Shown piece after piece: positions 1 to 5,972 of a stretch of 7,186 nucleotides of DNA; the first letter of the stretch is position 1; each line of letters opens with the position of its first letter. A program made the position numbers and the translations under genes. The notes under the pieces were generated by a model. That model was not told where the DNA came from. It made no database searches and saw only the letters and a list, made by a program, of their open reading frames with translations. This DNA is from Hydrogenothermus sp. Lineage in GTDB: Bacteria; Aquificota; Aquificia; Aquificales; Hydrogenothermaceae. The DNA lies in contig QNYP01000006.1 in the NCBI GenBank assembly GCA_003978675.1, positions 1-7,186 on the forward strand. Reading direction: 5' to 3'.

Positions 1-49
1 ATCCAGTTCTTGAAGTTGAAGAAGTAAATTTAAAATAGTATCCATATTT
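1..49. repeat. Left arm of 49-bp perfect inverted repeat
   Basis: This stretch is the exact reverse complement of 153-201, with no mismatch over 49 bases. Complementarity stops at position 50 against 152. The outer end coincides with base 1, so the repeat may continue leftwards or the contig may end here. Read on the + strand, it is an antisense copy of the first 15 codons of the zinc-ribbon protein gene plus four leader bases. No independent gene or convincing promoter is visible in it; hexamers such as TTGAAG (10-15) and TAAAAT (31-36) are only 15 bp apart. A fold-back chimera from amplification or assembly is the simplest explanation; a genuine local inverted duplication is possible. Confidence 0.95.
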
Positions 50-60
50 AGCAGTTTTTG

Positions 61-137
61 GGGCCCGTAGCTCAGTTGGTTAGAGCAGACGGCTCATAAC
101 CGTCCGGTCGGAGGTTCGAGTCCTCCCGGGCCCACCA
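61..137 (+). tRNA. tRNA-Met (anticodon CAT), elongator type
   Basis: A complete cloverleaf can be folded by hand. The acceptor stem is 61-67 with 127-133 (seven G-C pairs), the D stem 70-73 with 83-86, and the anticodon stem 88-92 with 100-104 around the loop CTCATAA, giving anticodon CAT at 95-97. The variable loop is 105-109 and the T stem 110-114 with 122-126 around TTCGAGT. Discriminator A134 is followed by an encoded CCA (135-137). It is not the initiator, because the first pair is G-C rather than the C-A mismatch typical of bacterial fMet and the anticodon stem lacks the three consecutive G-C pairs. A lysidine-modified tRNA-Ile2 shares the CAT anticodon and the same loop, and the C4-G69 and C5-G68 pairs here do not exclude it. 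The 65% GC, far above the surroundings, fits a thermophile. The next gene begins 19 nt downstream with no terminator between. Confidence 0.95.
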
Positions 138-152
138 TTTACATTTAGAGGC

Positions 153-201
153 AAATATGGATACTATTTTAAATTTACTTCTTCAACTTCAAGAACTGGA
201 T
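153..201. repeat. Right arm of 49-bp perfect inverted repeat
   Basis: Partner of 1-49, separated from it by a 103-nt loop that holds the whole tRNA gene. The arm begins four bases before the ATG at 157 and covers the first 15 codons of the zinc-ribbon gene. The Shine-Dalgarno-like AGAGG (147-151) lies just outside it. This copy is the functional one, because the reading frame continues uninterrupted from it. If both arms were really in one transcript, the start codon would be locked in a long duplex. Confidence 0.95.
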
Positions 202-864
202 TTTCAGATAGAAAACATAAGGAAACAGTTAAAAGAACTCCCTTCAAAAATAGAACACTTAAAACAAAAAAAAGAAGAACTTTTATTCTCATTAGATAAA
301 ATAAAAACTCAAATAAACCATTTAGAAGCAGAAAAAAGGGAAAAGGAACTAGAGATTCAAGATTTGGAAGATAAAATCAAAAAAATTGAAGAAAAACTTC
401 TAAAAGTAAAAACAAATGATGATTACAAAGCTCTTCTTAGAGAAAAAGCAAAAGCAGAAGAAAAAATAATGGAAATAGAAGATGAAATTTTAAACTTAAT
501 GGAAAAAATAGAAGTTCTAAAACAAGAAGAAAAAACAGCAGATGAAGAATATAAAAACAAGGTAGCAATTCTAGAAAAAGAAATTAATGAAAAAGAAAAT
601 GAATTAAAAACTTTGGAAGAAAATCTTAAAAATTTGGAAAAACAAAGGCAAGAACTTGCAAATTCTATAGATAATTCATTCCTAAAAAGATATGAAATGG
701 TTAAGACAAAAAAGGGTTTACCTGTAATAGCAGTAATAAATAGTGATACTTGTTCTGGTTGTTTTATGGTTATTCCACCAAGATTATATAATGAAATAGT
801 TAAAGGGAAAAATCTAACAAATTGTCCTCATTGTGGAAGATTTTTACTTTATATACCCAGTTAA
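157..864 (+). CDS. Coiled-coil protein with C4-type zinc ribbon (CdsZ/FlgZ, HP0958-like family)
   Basis: This 235-residue protein has the family's usual architecture and length. Residues 1 to about 180 are almost entirely Lys/Glu/Leu/Ile-rich heptads forming a long coiled-coil hairpin, followed by a small C-terminal zinc ribbon. The four metal ligands are two CxxC knuckles, C199-S-G-C202 and C223-P-H-C226. Members are thought to bind nucleic acid or protein partners through the ribbon. The Helicobacter pylori member HP0958 (FlgZ) stabilises sigma54 (RpoN) and is needed for flagellar gene expression. There is no signal peptide or membrane segment, so it should be cytoplasmic. The ATG at 157 is preceded by AGAGG at 147-151, five bases away. 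It follows the tRNA gene closely and precedes rpoZ by 37 bp. Family assignment is strong; a sigma54 role here is inference, although a sigma54 activator is encoded two genes after rpoZ. The first 15 codons are duplicated in inverted orientation at 1-49. Confidence 0.88.
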   Translation: MDTILNLLLQLQELDFQIENIRKQLKELPSKIEHLKQKKEELLFSLDKIKTQINHLEAEKREKELEIQDLEDKIKKIEEKLLKVKTNDDYKALLREKAKAEEKIMEIEDEILNLMEKIEVLKQEEKTADEEYKNKVAILEKEINEKENELKTLEENLKNLEKQRQELANSIDNSFLKRYEMVKTKKGLPVIAVINSDTCSGCFMVIPPRLYNEIVKGKNLTNCPHCGRFLLYIPS

Positions 865-872
865 TATATAAT
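843..872 (+). promoter_or_regulatory. Possible sigma70-type promoter upstream of rpoZ
   Basis: A perfect TATAAT occurs at 867-872, and TTTACT at 843-848 matches four of six bases of the -35 consensus with an 18-bp spacer. A start near 879 would give a short leader carrying the GGAGGT ribosome site. The -35 lies inside the end of the preceding gene. The region is so AT-rich that a TATAAT by chance is easy, and no extended -10 is present, so this is only a candidate; readthrough from the upstream gene is equally possible. Confidence 0.3.
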
Positions 873-901
873 ATTTATTTAACCTAAAACGGAGGTTTAA
901 A

Positions 902-1126
902 TTGGGAAGAAGACCACTTATAGAAGAAGCCTTAAAAAAAGTAAGAAATAGATATGAACTTGTACATGCTGCTTCAAAACTTGCTAAAAGATTATATGAA
1001 ACAGGTGCTGAAAGCTATGTAACAGAAGAAGGAGTTCCACTAAAAAAAACTGTTATAGCAATAGACGAAATCGCAAAAGGTAGAGCAGTAATTATTAGAC
1101 CTTCTATAAATGAAGATAAAGAGTAA
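902..1126 (+). CDS. rpoZ: DNA-directed RNA polymerase omega subunit
   Basis: This 74-residue protein is the size of a bacterial omega subunit, which clamps the beta' C-terminal region and helps RNA polymerase assemble. The family signature is visible: an N-terminal helix (IEEALKKV), then NRYELVHAASKLAKRL at about residues 17-32, matching the conserved NR-[FY]-ELV-xxAaxrA segment. Near residues 50-63 is TVIAIDEIAKG, matching the conserved TVIALEEIAxG segment. The start is a TTG at 902, chosen because the strong Shine-Dalgarno GGAGGT at 891-896 lies five bases upstream and the protein then begins MGRRPLIEEAL as expected. The sensor kinase gene starts only six bases after its stop, so the two are probably co-transcribed. 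Omega is generally a basal component; nothing in the sequence suggests special regulation. Confidence 0.9.
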   Translation: MGRRPLIEEALKKVRNRYELVHAASKLAKRLYETGAESYVTEEGVPLKKTVIAIDEIAKGRAVIIRPSINEDKE

Positions 1127-1132
1127 ACAAAT

Positions 1133-2311
1133 GTGTATCTAGAGAGGCTTCTTTCTGGATATAAATTAATTCGTTTCTTTTTCTCTTTTTCTTTCTTTTT
1201 TACATTTGTAATATATGGGAAAATTTTCGAAGAAAATAGTTATGAAATTCCAGAAATAATTTTATTCATTTATTTAATAACTTCTTTTGTTCTTATATTT
1301 TTTAATCAAATTTTATTTTTGGAATTTTTTCTTGATATTGTATTTTTAACTGCATTTATAATGTTTTATTTCAAACTGGTTCCTTATTTATCAATATTGT
1401 ATTTATACCCTATATTTTTTTATGCAGTTCTTACCGGAAGTAAAAAAAGCTTTATTTTATCTTTATTAGCTTTTCTAATAATTTCTTACTTTAAAATATT
1501 TATTGAAAATATAGATTTTTCCCACTTGTTTTTAATCTCTTTCTTAAATGGATTTTCACTATTTATAATCTCTTTTGCTGGAATTAAACTAAACGAAAGA
1601 TTAAAAAAACAAGAAATTTTTCAAAAACAGGTAGAAAAACTAAAACAAGAACAAGAAATTTATAAAAAACTATATCATATTAGCGCAAACATAGCCCATG
1701 AAATAAAAAATCCACTAGCATCAATAAGTGCATCTGCTCAACTCTTAAAAGAAGGACACATTAATCAAAAACTTGTAGACATAATATATGAAGAAAGCAA
1801 AAGAATAGATACATTAATAAAAGATTTCTTAAACTTATCGAAATTATTTTCTGGAAAAATTGAAAATATAAATATATATGAAGAAATAAGTAAAATAATA
1901 AAAACTTGTCTAACAAAAAACGAAATTGACATTAAAATTTTCACAAAAGATAAAGAAATATTTATAAAAATGGATAAACTAGCCTTCAACTCTATGATGA
2001 GAAATATTATCAAAAACGCTGTAGAGTGGGCTAAATCTCAAGTTATTGTAAGTGTTGAAAAGCTTGGAAATTATATATACATAAACGTTGAAGATGATGG
2101 AATAGGAGTAGATGAAAGTATAAAGGAAGAAATTTTTGAACCTTTTTTCTCAAAAAATCCAGAAGGAACAGGATTAGGTTTAGCTATTGCAAGAAATATT
2201 GCACTAAATTACAAAGGAGATATTGTGGTAAGTAAAAGTGAAATACTGGGAGGAGCTAAGTTTACAATAATAATATCCTTAGAGGATAAAGATGAAGGCA
2301 CTAATAGTTGA
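1133..2311 (+). CDS. Membrane sensor histidine kinase, PilS/NtrB-like
   Basis: This 392-residue protein senses an unknown signal at the inner membrane and should phosphorylate the regulator encoded next. About six hydrophobic segments fill the N-terminus (roughly residues 13-29, 40-57, 61-80, 83-101, 105-124 and 131-151) with very short loops, the arrangement of the PilS sensor module. A short charged coiled coil (155-178) leads straight into the kinase. The HisKA H-box is AHEIKNPL with phosphoacceptor H189. The ATPase domain has the N-box (N291 and N295), the G1 box D322-G-I-G325, the F-box FEPFF (335-339) and the G2 box G345-TGLGL. All catalytic boxes are intact. No PAS domain fits between the last membrane segment and H189, unlike typical PilS or NtrB. 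The GTG start at 1133 is favoured because the ATG two bases earlier hits a stop within four codons; its ribosome site is weak. The gene overlaps the regulator gene by 20 bp. The signal and exact subfamily are uncertain. Confidence 0.88.
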   Translation: MYLERLLSGYKLIRFFFSFSFFFTFVIYGKIFEENSYEIPEIILFIYLITSFVLIFFNQILFLEFFLDIVFLTAFIMFYFKLVPYLSILYLYPIFFYAVLTGSKKSFILSLLAFLIISYFKIFIENIDFSHLFLISFLNGFSLFIISFAGIKLNERLKKQEIFQKQVEKLKQEQEIYKKLYHISANIAHEIKNPLASISASAQLLKEGHINQKLVDIIYEESKRIDTLIKDFLNLSKLFSGKIENINIYEEISKIIKTCLTKNEIDIKIFTKDKEIFIKMDKLAFNSMMRNIIKNAVEWAKSQVIVSVEKLGNYIYINVEDDGIGVDESIKEEIFEPFFSKNPEGTGLGLAIARNIALNYKGDIVVSKSEILGGAKFTIIISLEDKDEGTNS

Positions 2312-3647
2312 CGATGAAAAAAACATAGCAGAAATTCTTGAAATCCTTTTAGAAGATAAAGGTTTTGAAGTTGACAAAGTTTTTTCTTTTAAAGAAACAC
2401 TAGAAAAGAAAGAAAATTACGATATTGCCTTTGTGGATATACGACTACCAGATGGTTCAGGTTTAGACCTAATACCTCATTTAAAAAAATTAAACCAGGA
2501 CATACAAATCATCATGATTACTGCTTTTGCAGACAGTAAAACTGCAGTAGAAGCTATAAAAAAGGGAGCAGTAGACTATATATCAAAGCCATTTGAAATA
2601 GCTGATATAAAAAGAATTATAAACACTATAAAAACAAAATTAGAAATAGAAAAAAATCTAAAAGAAGAAATTCAAGATGAAGAGGAACTAATAACTGGAA
2701 TTTCTAAAGCTATACAAAAGGCAAAAGAAACAATAAAAAAAGTTGCTCCTTACGATATAAATGTTTTAATAATAGGAGAAAGTGGAACAGGAAAAGAAAT
2801 TTTTGCAAAAACTATACATAAACTAAGCCACAGAAAAGATAAACCTTTTGTTGCTGTAAATTGTGCTGCTATTCCAGATGATTTACTAGAAAGTGAATTA
2901 TTCGGATATAAAAAAGGAGCTTTTACAGGAGCAGATAGAGATAAAAAAGGATTGATAGAGGAAGCTAATGGAGGAACTTTATTTCTAGATGAGATAGGAG
3001 AATTACCTTTATCTTTACAAGCTAAACTACTTAGATTTTTAGAAGAAAGAAAAATAAGACCATTGGGTTCTACTAAAGAAATAGAAGTTGATGTAAGAAT
3101 AATATCTGCAACAAACAGAGACTTGAAAAAAGAAATGGAAAAAGGAAATTTTAGGGAAGATTTATATTATAGACTTTCAACAATCACTATATATATACCT
3201 CCACTTAGAGAAAGAAAAGAAGATATACCTTATCTAGTGAAGAGTTTATTAAAGGATTTAACAAAAAAATATAATAAACCTATAAGGAAAATAGACCCAG
3301 ATTTTATAATGTATTTAAAATCTCTAGAATTAAAGGGAAACATCAGAGAACTTAGAAATATCCTAGAAAAAGCAGTAATTCTTGCTGAAGACGATATATT
3401 AAAATTAACAGAATTAGATGAACACTTTAGTATAAATTCCATATTTATAGATAATATTAACCAAGAATTTCATGTGAAAACTTTTCCTGAAGATGGAGTG
3501 AACTTAAAAATCCTTATAGATAATATAGAAAAAGCAATTATAAAATATGCATATGAAAAAAATGATAAGATTAAATCTAAAGCAGCAGAATTTTTAGGAA
3601 TAACATTTAGAGAATTTAGATACAGGTTTGATAAATACTTCAAGTGA
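2292..3647 (+). CDS. Sigma54-dependent response regulator, NtrC/PilR family
   Basis: This 451-residue protein is a complete three-domain enhancer-binding activator. The receiver domain (about 1-115) has the acid pocket D7/D8, phosphoacceptor D49, T77 and K99. The AAA+ domain (about 130-370) carries Walker A G162-ESGTGK-168, the sigma54-contacting loop GAFTGA at 209-214, and Walker B LFLDE at 230-234, followed by the YYRL and PPLRER segments typical of the family. The C-terminal Fis-type helix-turn-helix is about 405-451, with KAAEFLGITFREFRYR. With GAFTGA intact, it should open promoters bound by sigma54 RNA polymerase when phosphorylated. The ATG at 2292 lies inside the kinase gene, with AGAGG at 2281-2285 six bases upstream, so translation is probably coupled to the cognate kinase. 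The six-TM partner suggests PilR-like control of pili, but the targets cannot be read from this window, where no sigma54 promoter was found. Confidence 0.92.
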   Translation: MKALIVDDEKNIAEILEILLEDKGFEVDKVFSFKETLEKKENYDIAFVDIRLPDGSGLDLIPHLKKLNQDIQIIMITAFADSKTAVEAIKKGAVDYISKPFEIADIKRIINTIKTKLEIEKNLKEEIQDEEELITGISKAIQKAKETIKKVAPYDINVLIIGESGTGKEIFAKTIHKLSHRKDKPFVAVNCAAIPDDLLESELFGYKKGAFTGADRDKKGLIEEANGGTLFLDEIGELPLSLQAKLLRFLEERKIRPLGSTKEIEVDVRIISATNRDLKKEMEKGNFREDLYYRLSTITIYIPPLRERKEDIPYLVKSLLKDLTKKYNKPIRKIDPDFIMYLKSLELKGNIRELRNILEKAVILAEDDILKLTELDEHFSINSIFIDNINQEFHVKTFPEDGVNLKILIDNIEKAIIKYAYEKNDKIKSKAAEFLGITFREFRYRFDKYFK

Positions 3648-3672
3648 ATAAATTTTTAATTCTTGATATAAT
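3644..3672 (+). promoter_or_regulatory. Probable extended -10 promoter for rpmF-plsX-fabH
   Basis: The 70-bp gap before rpmF holds TGATATAAT at 3664-3672, a perfect TATAAT preceded by the TGn extension. GTGAAT at 3644-3649 matches three of six -35 bases with a 17-bp spacer. The expected start is near 3679, leaving a leader of about 40 nt that contains AAGGAGG (3701-3707). The weak -35 is acceptable for an extended -10 promoter. No terminator hairpin is seen after the regulator gene, so readthrough may also contribute. Confidence 0.45.
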
Positions 3673-3717
3673 ATTTACTTTGATTTCCCATTTCTGAAAA
3701 AAGGAGGAAGTAAATAG

Positions 3718-3900
3718 ATGGCTGCACCAAAGAGAAAGAAATCTAAAGCAAAAACTGCTATGAGAAAAGCACAGTGGTATAGAAAATTACAAATTCCAGG
3801 ACTTTCGCTTTGCCCAGAATGTGGACAACCTAAAAAGCCTCATAGGGTTTGTCCTCACTGTGGATACTACAAAGATAAAGAGGTAGTAGAGGTTATCTAA
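3718..3900 (+). CDS. rpmF: 50S ribosomal protein L32 (zinc-ribbon form)
   Basis: This 60-residue basic protein is the normal length of bacterial L32, part of the large ribosomal subunit. The N-terminus MAAPKRKKSKAKTAMR is the characteristic L32 tail, followed by a zinc ribbon with all four cysteines: C32-P-E-C35 and C45-P-H-C48. This is therefore the zinc-binding version rather than the cysteine-free paralogue some bacteria induce under zinc shortage. The ATG is preceded by AAGGAGG at 3701-3707, ten bases away, the strongest ribosome site in the window, as expected for a highly expressed ribosomal gene. It heads the classic rpmF-plsX-fabH cluster; plsX starts two bases after its stop. Confidence 0.97.
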   Translation: MAAPKRKKSKAKTAMRKAQWYRKLQIPGLSLCPECGQPKKPHRVCPHCGYYKDKEVVEVI

Positions 3901-3902
3901 AC

Positions 3903-4919
3903 TTGTATATAGCTTTAGATGCCATGGGGGGCGATTATGCCCCTGATACAAATGTAAAAGGGGCAATTTTATTTGCTAAAGAAACTAATGTTGGTGTTTA
4001 TTTAGTAGGAAAAGAGGAAATCTTAAAACCTCTTCTTGAAAAATATGACGGTCAAAACCTTCCCATAGAAATAGTTCACGCAGAAGAAACTATAGAAATG
4101 GACGAGCCACCTTCTATTGCTATAAGAAAAAAAAGAAAATCTTCTATGTATATAGCAGGGAAGCTTGTTAGAGAAGGTAAAGCATCTGCCTTTGTTTCTG
4201 CTGGTAATACTGGAGCAGCAATGGCTGTTTCTAAATTTATAGTTGGTTCCGCTGAAGGTATAGAAAGGCCTGGAATAGCTGTTGCATTTCCAACAAAAAA
4301 AGGTAAACCAACAGTTTTAATAGATGTTGGGGCTAATGTAGATTGCAGACCAAGGCATTTGCTTTATTTTGCTGTTATGGGACATACTTATGTAAAAGAA
4401 ATCTTAAAAAGTTCAGATAATCCGAAAATAGGAATTTTAAGTATTGGAGAAGAAGAGGGAAAAGGAAATGACCTTGTAAAAGATACTTACCCTCTTTTGA
4501 AAATGTCTGGACTAAATTTTGTGGGAAATGCAGAAGGTAGAGATATATTTACTGGAGATTTTGACGTAATCGTTTGTGATGGGTTTGTTGGTAATGTAGT
4601 TCTAAAAACAAGTGAAAGTCTTGGAATGATTATTTTGGAAATGATAAAACAAGAGGTGAAAAAAAGTTTTCTATCTAAAATTGGAGCTACTTTAATGCTT
4701 CCTGCTTTAAAAAGATTTAAGAAAAAGGCAGATTTTGCAGAATACGGAGGAGCTCCACTTCTTGGAACTAAAGGAACCTGTATAATAACTCATGGAAGGG
4801 CAGATGAAAAAGCTATAAAAAATGCTTTAAGGGTAGCTTCAGATTTTGTTCAAACAAACTTTAATGAAAAACTCATAGAAAACATAAATACACTATTACC
4901 TGAAGGATTAAGAGAATAA
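3903..4919 (+). CDS. plsX: Phosphate acyltransferase PlsX
   Basis: This 338-residue protein is normal for PlsX, the peripheral membrane enzyme that converts acyl-ACP and phosphate to acyl-phosphate. Acyl-phosphate feeds PlsY for lysophosphatidate synthesis, the first steps of phospholipid formation. Recognisable segments are DAMGGDYAPD at residues 6-15, SAGNTGA at 99-105, LIDVGANVDCRP near 140, the CDGFVGNVVLK segment near 222, and GGAPLLGTKG near 285. The TTG start at 3903 puts the conserved DAMGGD six residues in, as in the family, and has GAGGT at 3889-3893 inside the end of rpmF. Placement after rpmF and before fabH is the conserved bacterial arrangement. The stop TAA overlaps the fabH ATG by one base, implying tight co-expression with fatty-acid initiation. 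Confidence 0.96.
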   Translation: MYIALDAMGGDYAPDTNVKGAILFAKETNVGVYLVGKEEILKPLLEKYDGQNLPIEIVHAEETIEMDEPPSIAIRKKRKSSMYIAGKLVREGKASAFVSAGNTGAAMAVSKFIVGSAEGIERPGIAVAFPTKKGKPTVLIDVGANVDCRPRHLLYFAVMGHTYVKEILKSSDNPKIGILSIGEEEGKGNDLVKDTYPLLKMSGLNFVGNAEGRDIFTGDFDVIVCDGFVGNVVLKTSESLGMIILEMIKQEVKKSFLSKIGATLMLPALKRFKKKADFAEYGGAPLLGTKGTCIITHGRADEKAIKNALRVASDFVQTNFNEKLIENINTLLPEGLRE

Positions 4920-5851
4920 TGGGTGTAGAAATCCTTGGAGTTGGTAAATACATTCCTCCTAGAGTTTTAACAAATTTTGATTTAGAAAAAATTTTAGATA
5001 CTTCTGATGAATGGATAACAACAAGGACAGGTATAAAAGAAAGACATATTGCAGAAGAATGGGAAAAAGCATCAGATTTAGCATTGAAAGCCTGTGAAGA
5101 GGCTCTAGAAAACTCAAGGTTAAACAAAAAAGATATAGAAGCAGTAATTGTTGCAACATCTACCCCTGATATGATATTTCCTTCTACTGCCTGTTTTTTG
5201 GCTGATAAATTAGGTTTAAACAAACCTATGGCTTTTGATTTATCTGCTGCATGTAGCGGGTTTATATATGGTCTTACAATTGGAAGTTCGTTTTTAAAAT
5301 CTGGACAGTTTAAGAATGTTTTAGTTGTAGGAGCTGAAGTTTTCTCTCAAATTTTGGACTGGTCTGACAGGTCAACTGCTGTAATATTTGGAGATGGAGC
5401 TGGTGCGGTCGTTTTGTCATTAACCGATAGTGATAGCGATATACTTTCTGCAGAAATGAAATCTGATGGTTCCCATTGGGGTTCATTAAATTGCCCTGTT
5501 GGTGAGAAACTTAGAATGAGAGGCAGAGAAACATTTAAACTTGCTATAAAATCAATGGAAACAGCTTCAAAAAAAGCATTAGAAAAAGCAAATCTTACTT
5601 TAGATGATATAAAACTTATAATTCCTCACCAAGCAAATATAAGAATTATTAACGCTCTAGCTGAAAGGTTAAATATTCCTGAAGAAAAAGTATTTAGTAA
5701 TATTCACAAATACGGAAACACAAGTGCTGCATCAATTCCTATTGCTTTATATGATGCAATAAAAGAGGGAAAAATAAACAAAGGAGACAATATTTTACTT
5801 ACTGCCTTTGGTGGGGGTCTTACCTGGGGTAGTGTTGTTTTAAGGTATTAA
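4919..5851 (+). CDS. fabH: 3-oxoacyl-ACP synthase III (FabH)
   Basis: This 310-residue condensing enzyme starts fatty-acid synthesis by joining an acyl-CoA primer to malonyl-ACP. The triad of the FabH family is intact: C112 in LSAACSGF, H237 in IPHQAN and N267 in YGNTSAAS. The N-terminal SDEWITTRTGI segment (about residues 29-39), GDGAGAVVL near 159-167, and the C-terminal FGGGLTWGS are also typical. Length and the C112 position match the Escherichia coli enzyme closely. The ATG overlaps the plsX stop (TAATG), with AAGGA at 4903-4907 eleven bases upstream. In many bacteria fabD, fabG and acpP follow; here a 121-bp gap and an FtsZ-family gene follow instead. Primer specificity (acetyl versus branched) cannot be read reliably from the sequence. 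Confidence 0.97.
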   Translation: MGVEILGVGKYIPPRVLTNFDLEKILDTSDEWITTRTGIKERHIAEEWEKASDLALKACEEALENSRLNKKDIEAVIVATSTPDMIFPSTACFLADKLGLNKPMAFDLSAACSGFIYGLTIGSSFLKSGQFKNVLVVGAEVFSQILDWSDRSTAVIFGDGAGAVVLSLTDSDSDILSAEMKSDGSHWGSLNCPVGEKLRMRGRETFKLAIKSMETASKKALEKANLTLDDIKLIIPHQANIRIINALAERLNIPEEKVFSNIHKYGNTSAASIPIALYDAIKEGKINKGDNILLTAFGGGLTWGSVVLRY

Positions 5852-5912
5852 AAATTTTTATCTATTTAATCTTCCAAAATTTAGTCTATAAAAATGATTT
5901 TAATCTTATTTT

Positions 5913-5964
5913 AATAGAACAAATTATTCTAATAAATGTGTTATTTTACTAACCAATAGAACAA
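5913..5964. repeat. Direct 10-bp repeat in the fabH-ftsZ gap; possible regulatory region
   Basis: AATAGAACAA occurs at 5913-5922 and again at 5955-5964. The spacing is 42 bp start to start, close to four helical turns, so two copies would face the same side of the DNA. The whole gap (5852-5972) is very AT-rich and has no gene. TATAAA at 5887-5892 is a -10-like hexamer without a good -35. A promoter for the FtsZ-family gene is expected here but cannot be pinned down. In such AT-rich DNA a 10-mer repeat may be chance. Confidence 0.3.
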
Positions 5965-5972
5965 TTTGGGGT

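Noticed and set aside
50..60. Run of T at 55-59 after the left repeat arm as a rho-independent terminator
   Set aside because: The only stem that could precede it needs the distant right arm beyond the tRNA; no local GC hairpin exists.
61..137. Initiator tRNA (fMet) reading of the CAT tRNA
   Set aside because: The first acceptor pair is G-C rather than the unpaired C-A of bacterial initiators, and the anticodon stem lacks the three consecutive G-C pairs beside the loop.
1765..2013. Minus-strand open frame of about 80 codons inside the histidine kinase gene
   Set aside because: It lies wholly opposite conserved kinase domain codons, has no recognisable domain, and its Ile/Phe/Ser-rich composition is what the reverse of Lys/Glu/Asn-rich coding DNA gives.
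3230..3442. Minus-strand open frame of about 70 codons inside the response regulator gene
   Set aside because: It is antisense to the end of the conserved AAA+ domain and the following linker, with no ribosome site or family resemblance.
4873..5223. Minus-strand open frame of 116 codons over the plsX/fabH junction
   Set aside because: It is opposite two clearly real genes with intact motifs; the translation shows no domain and is Ser/Leu/Ile-rich as expected of a shadow frame.
5849..5860. Palindrome TAAAAATTTTTA at the end of fabH as a terminator
   Set aside because: It is only A and T, with no room for a hairpin loop and no GC stem, and it overlaps the stop codon. It is ordinary AT-rich sequence, so no terminator is called.
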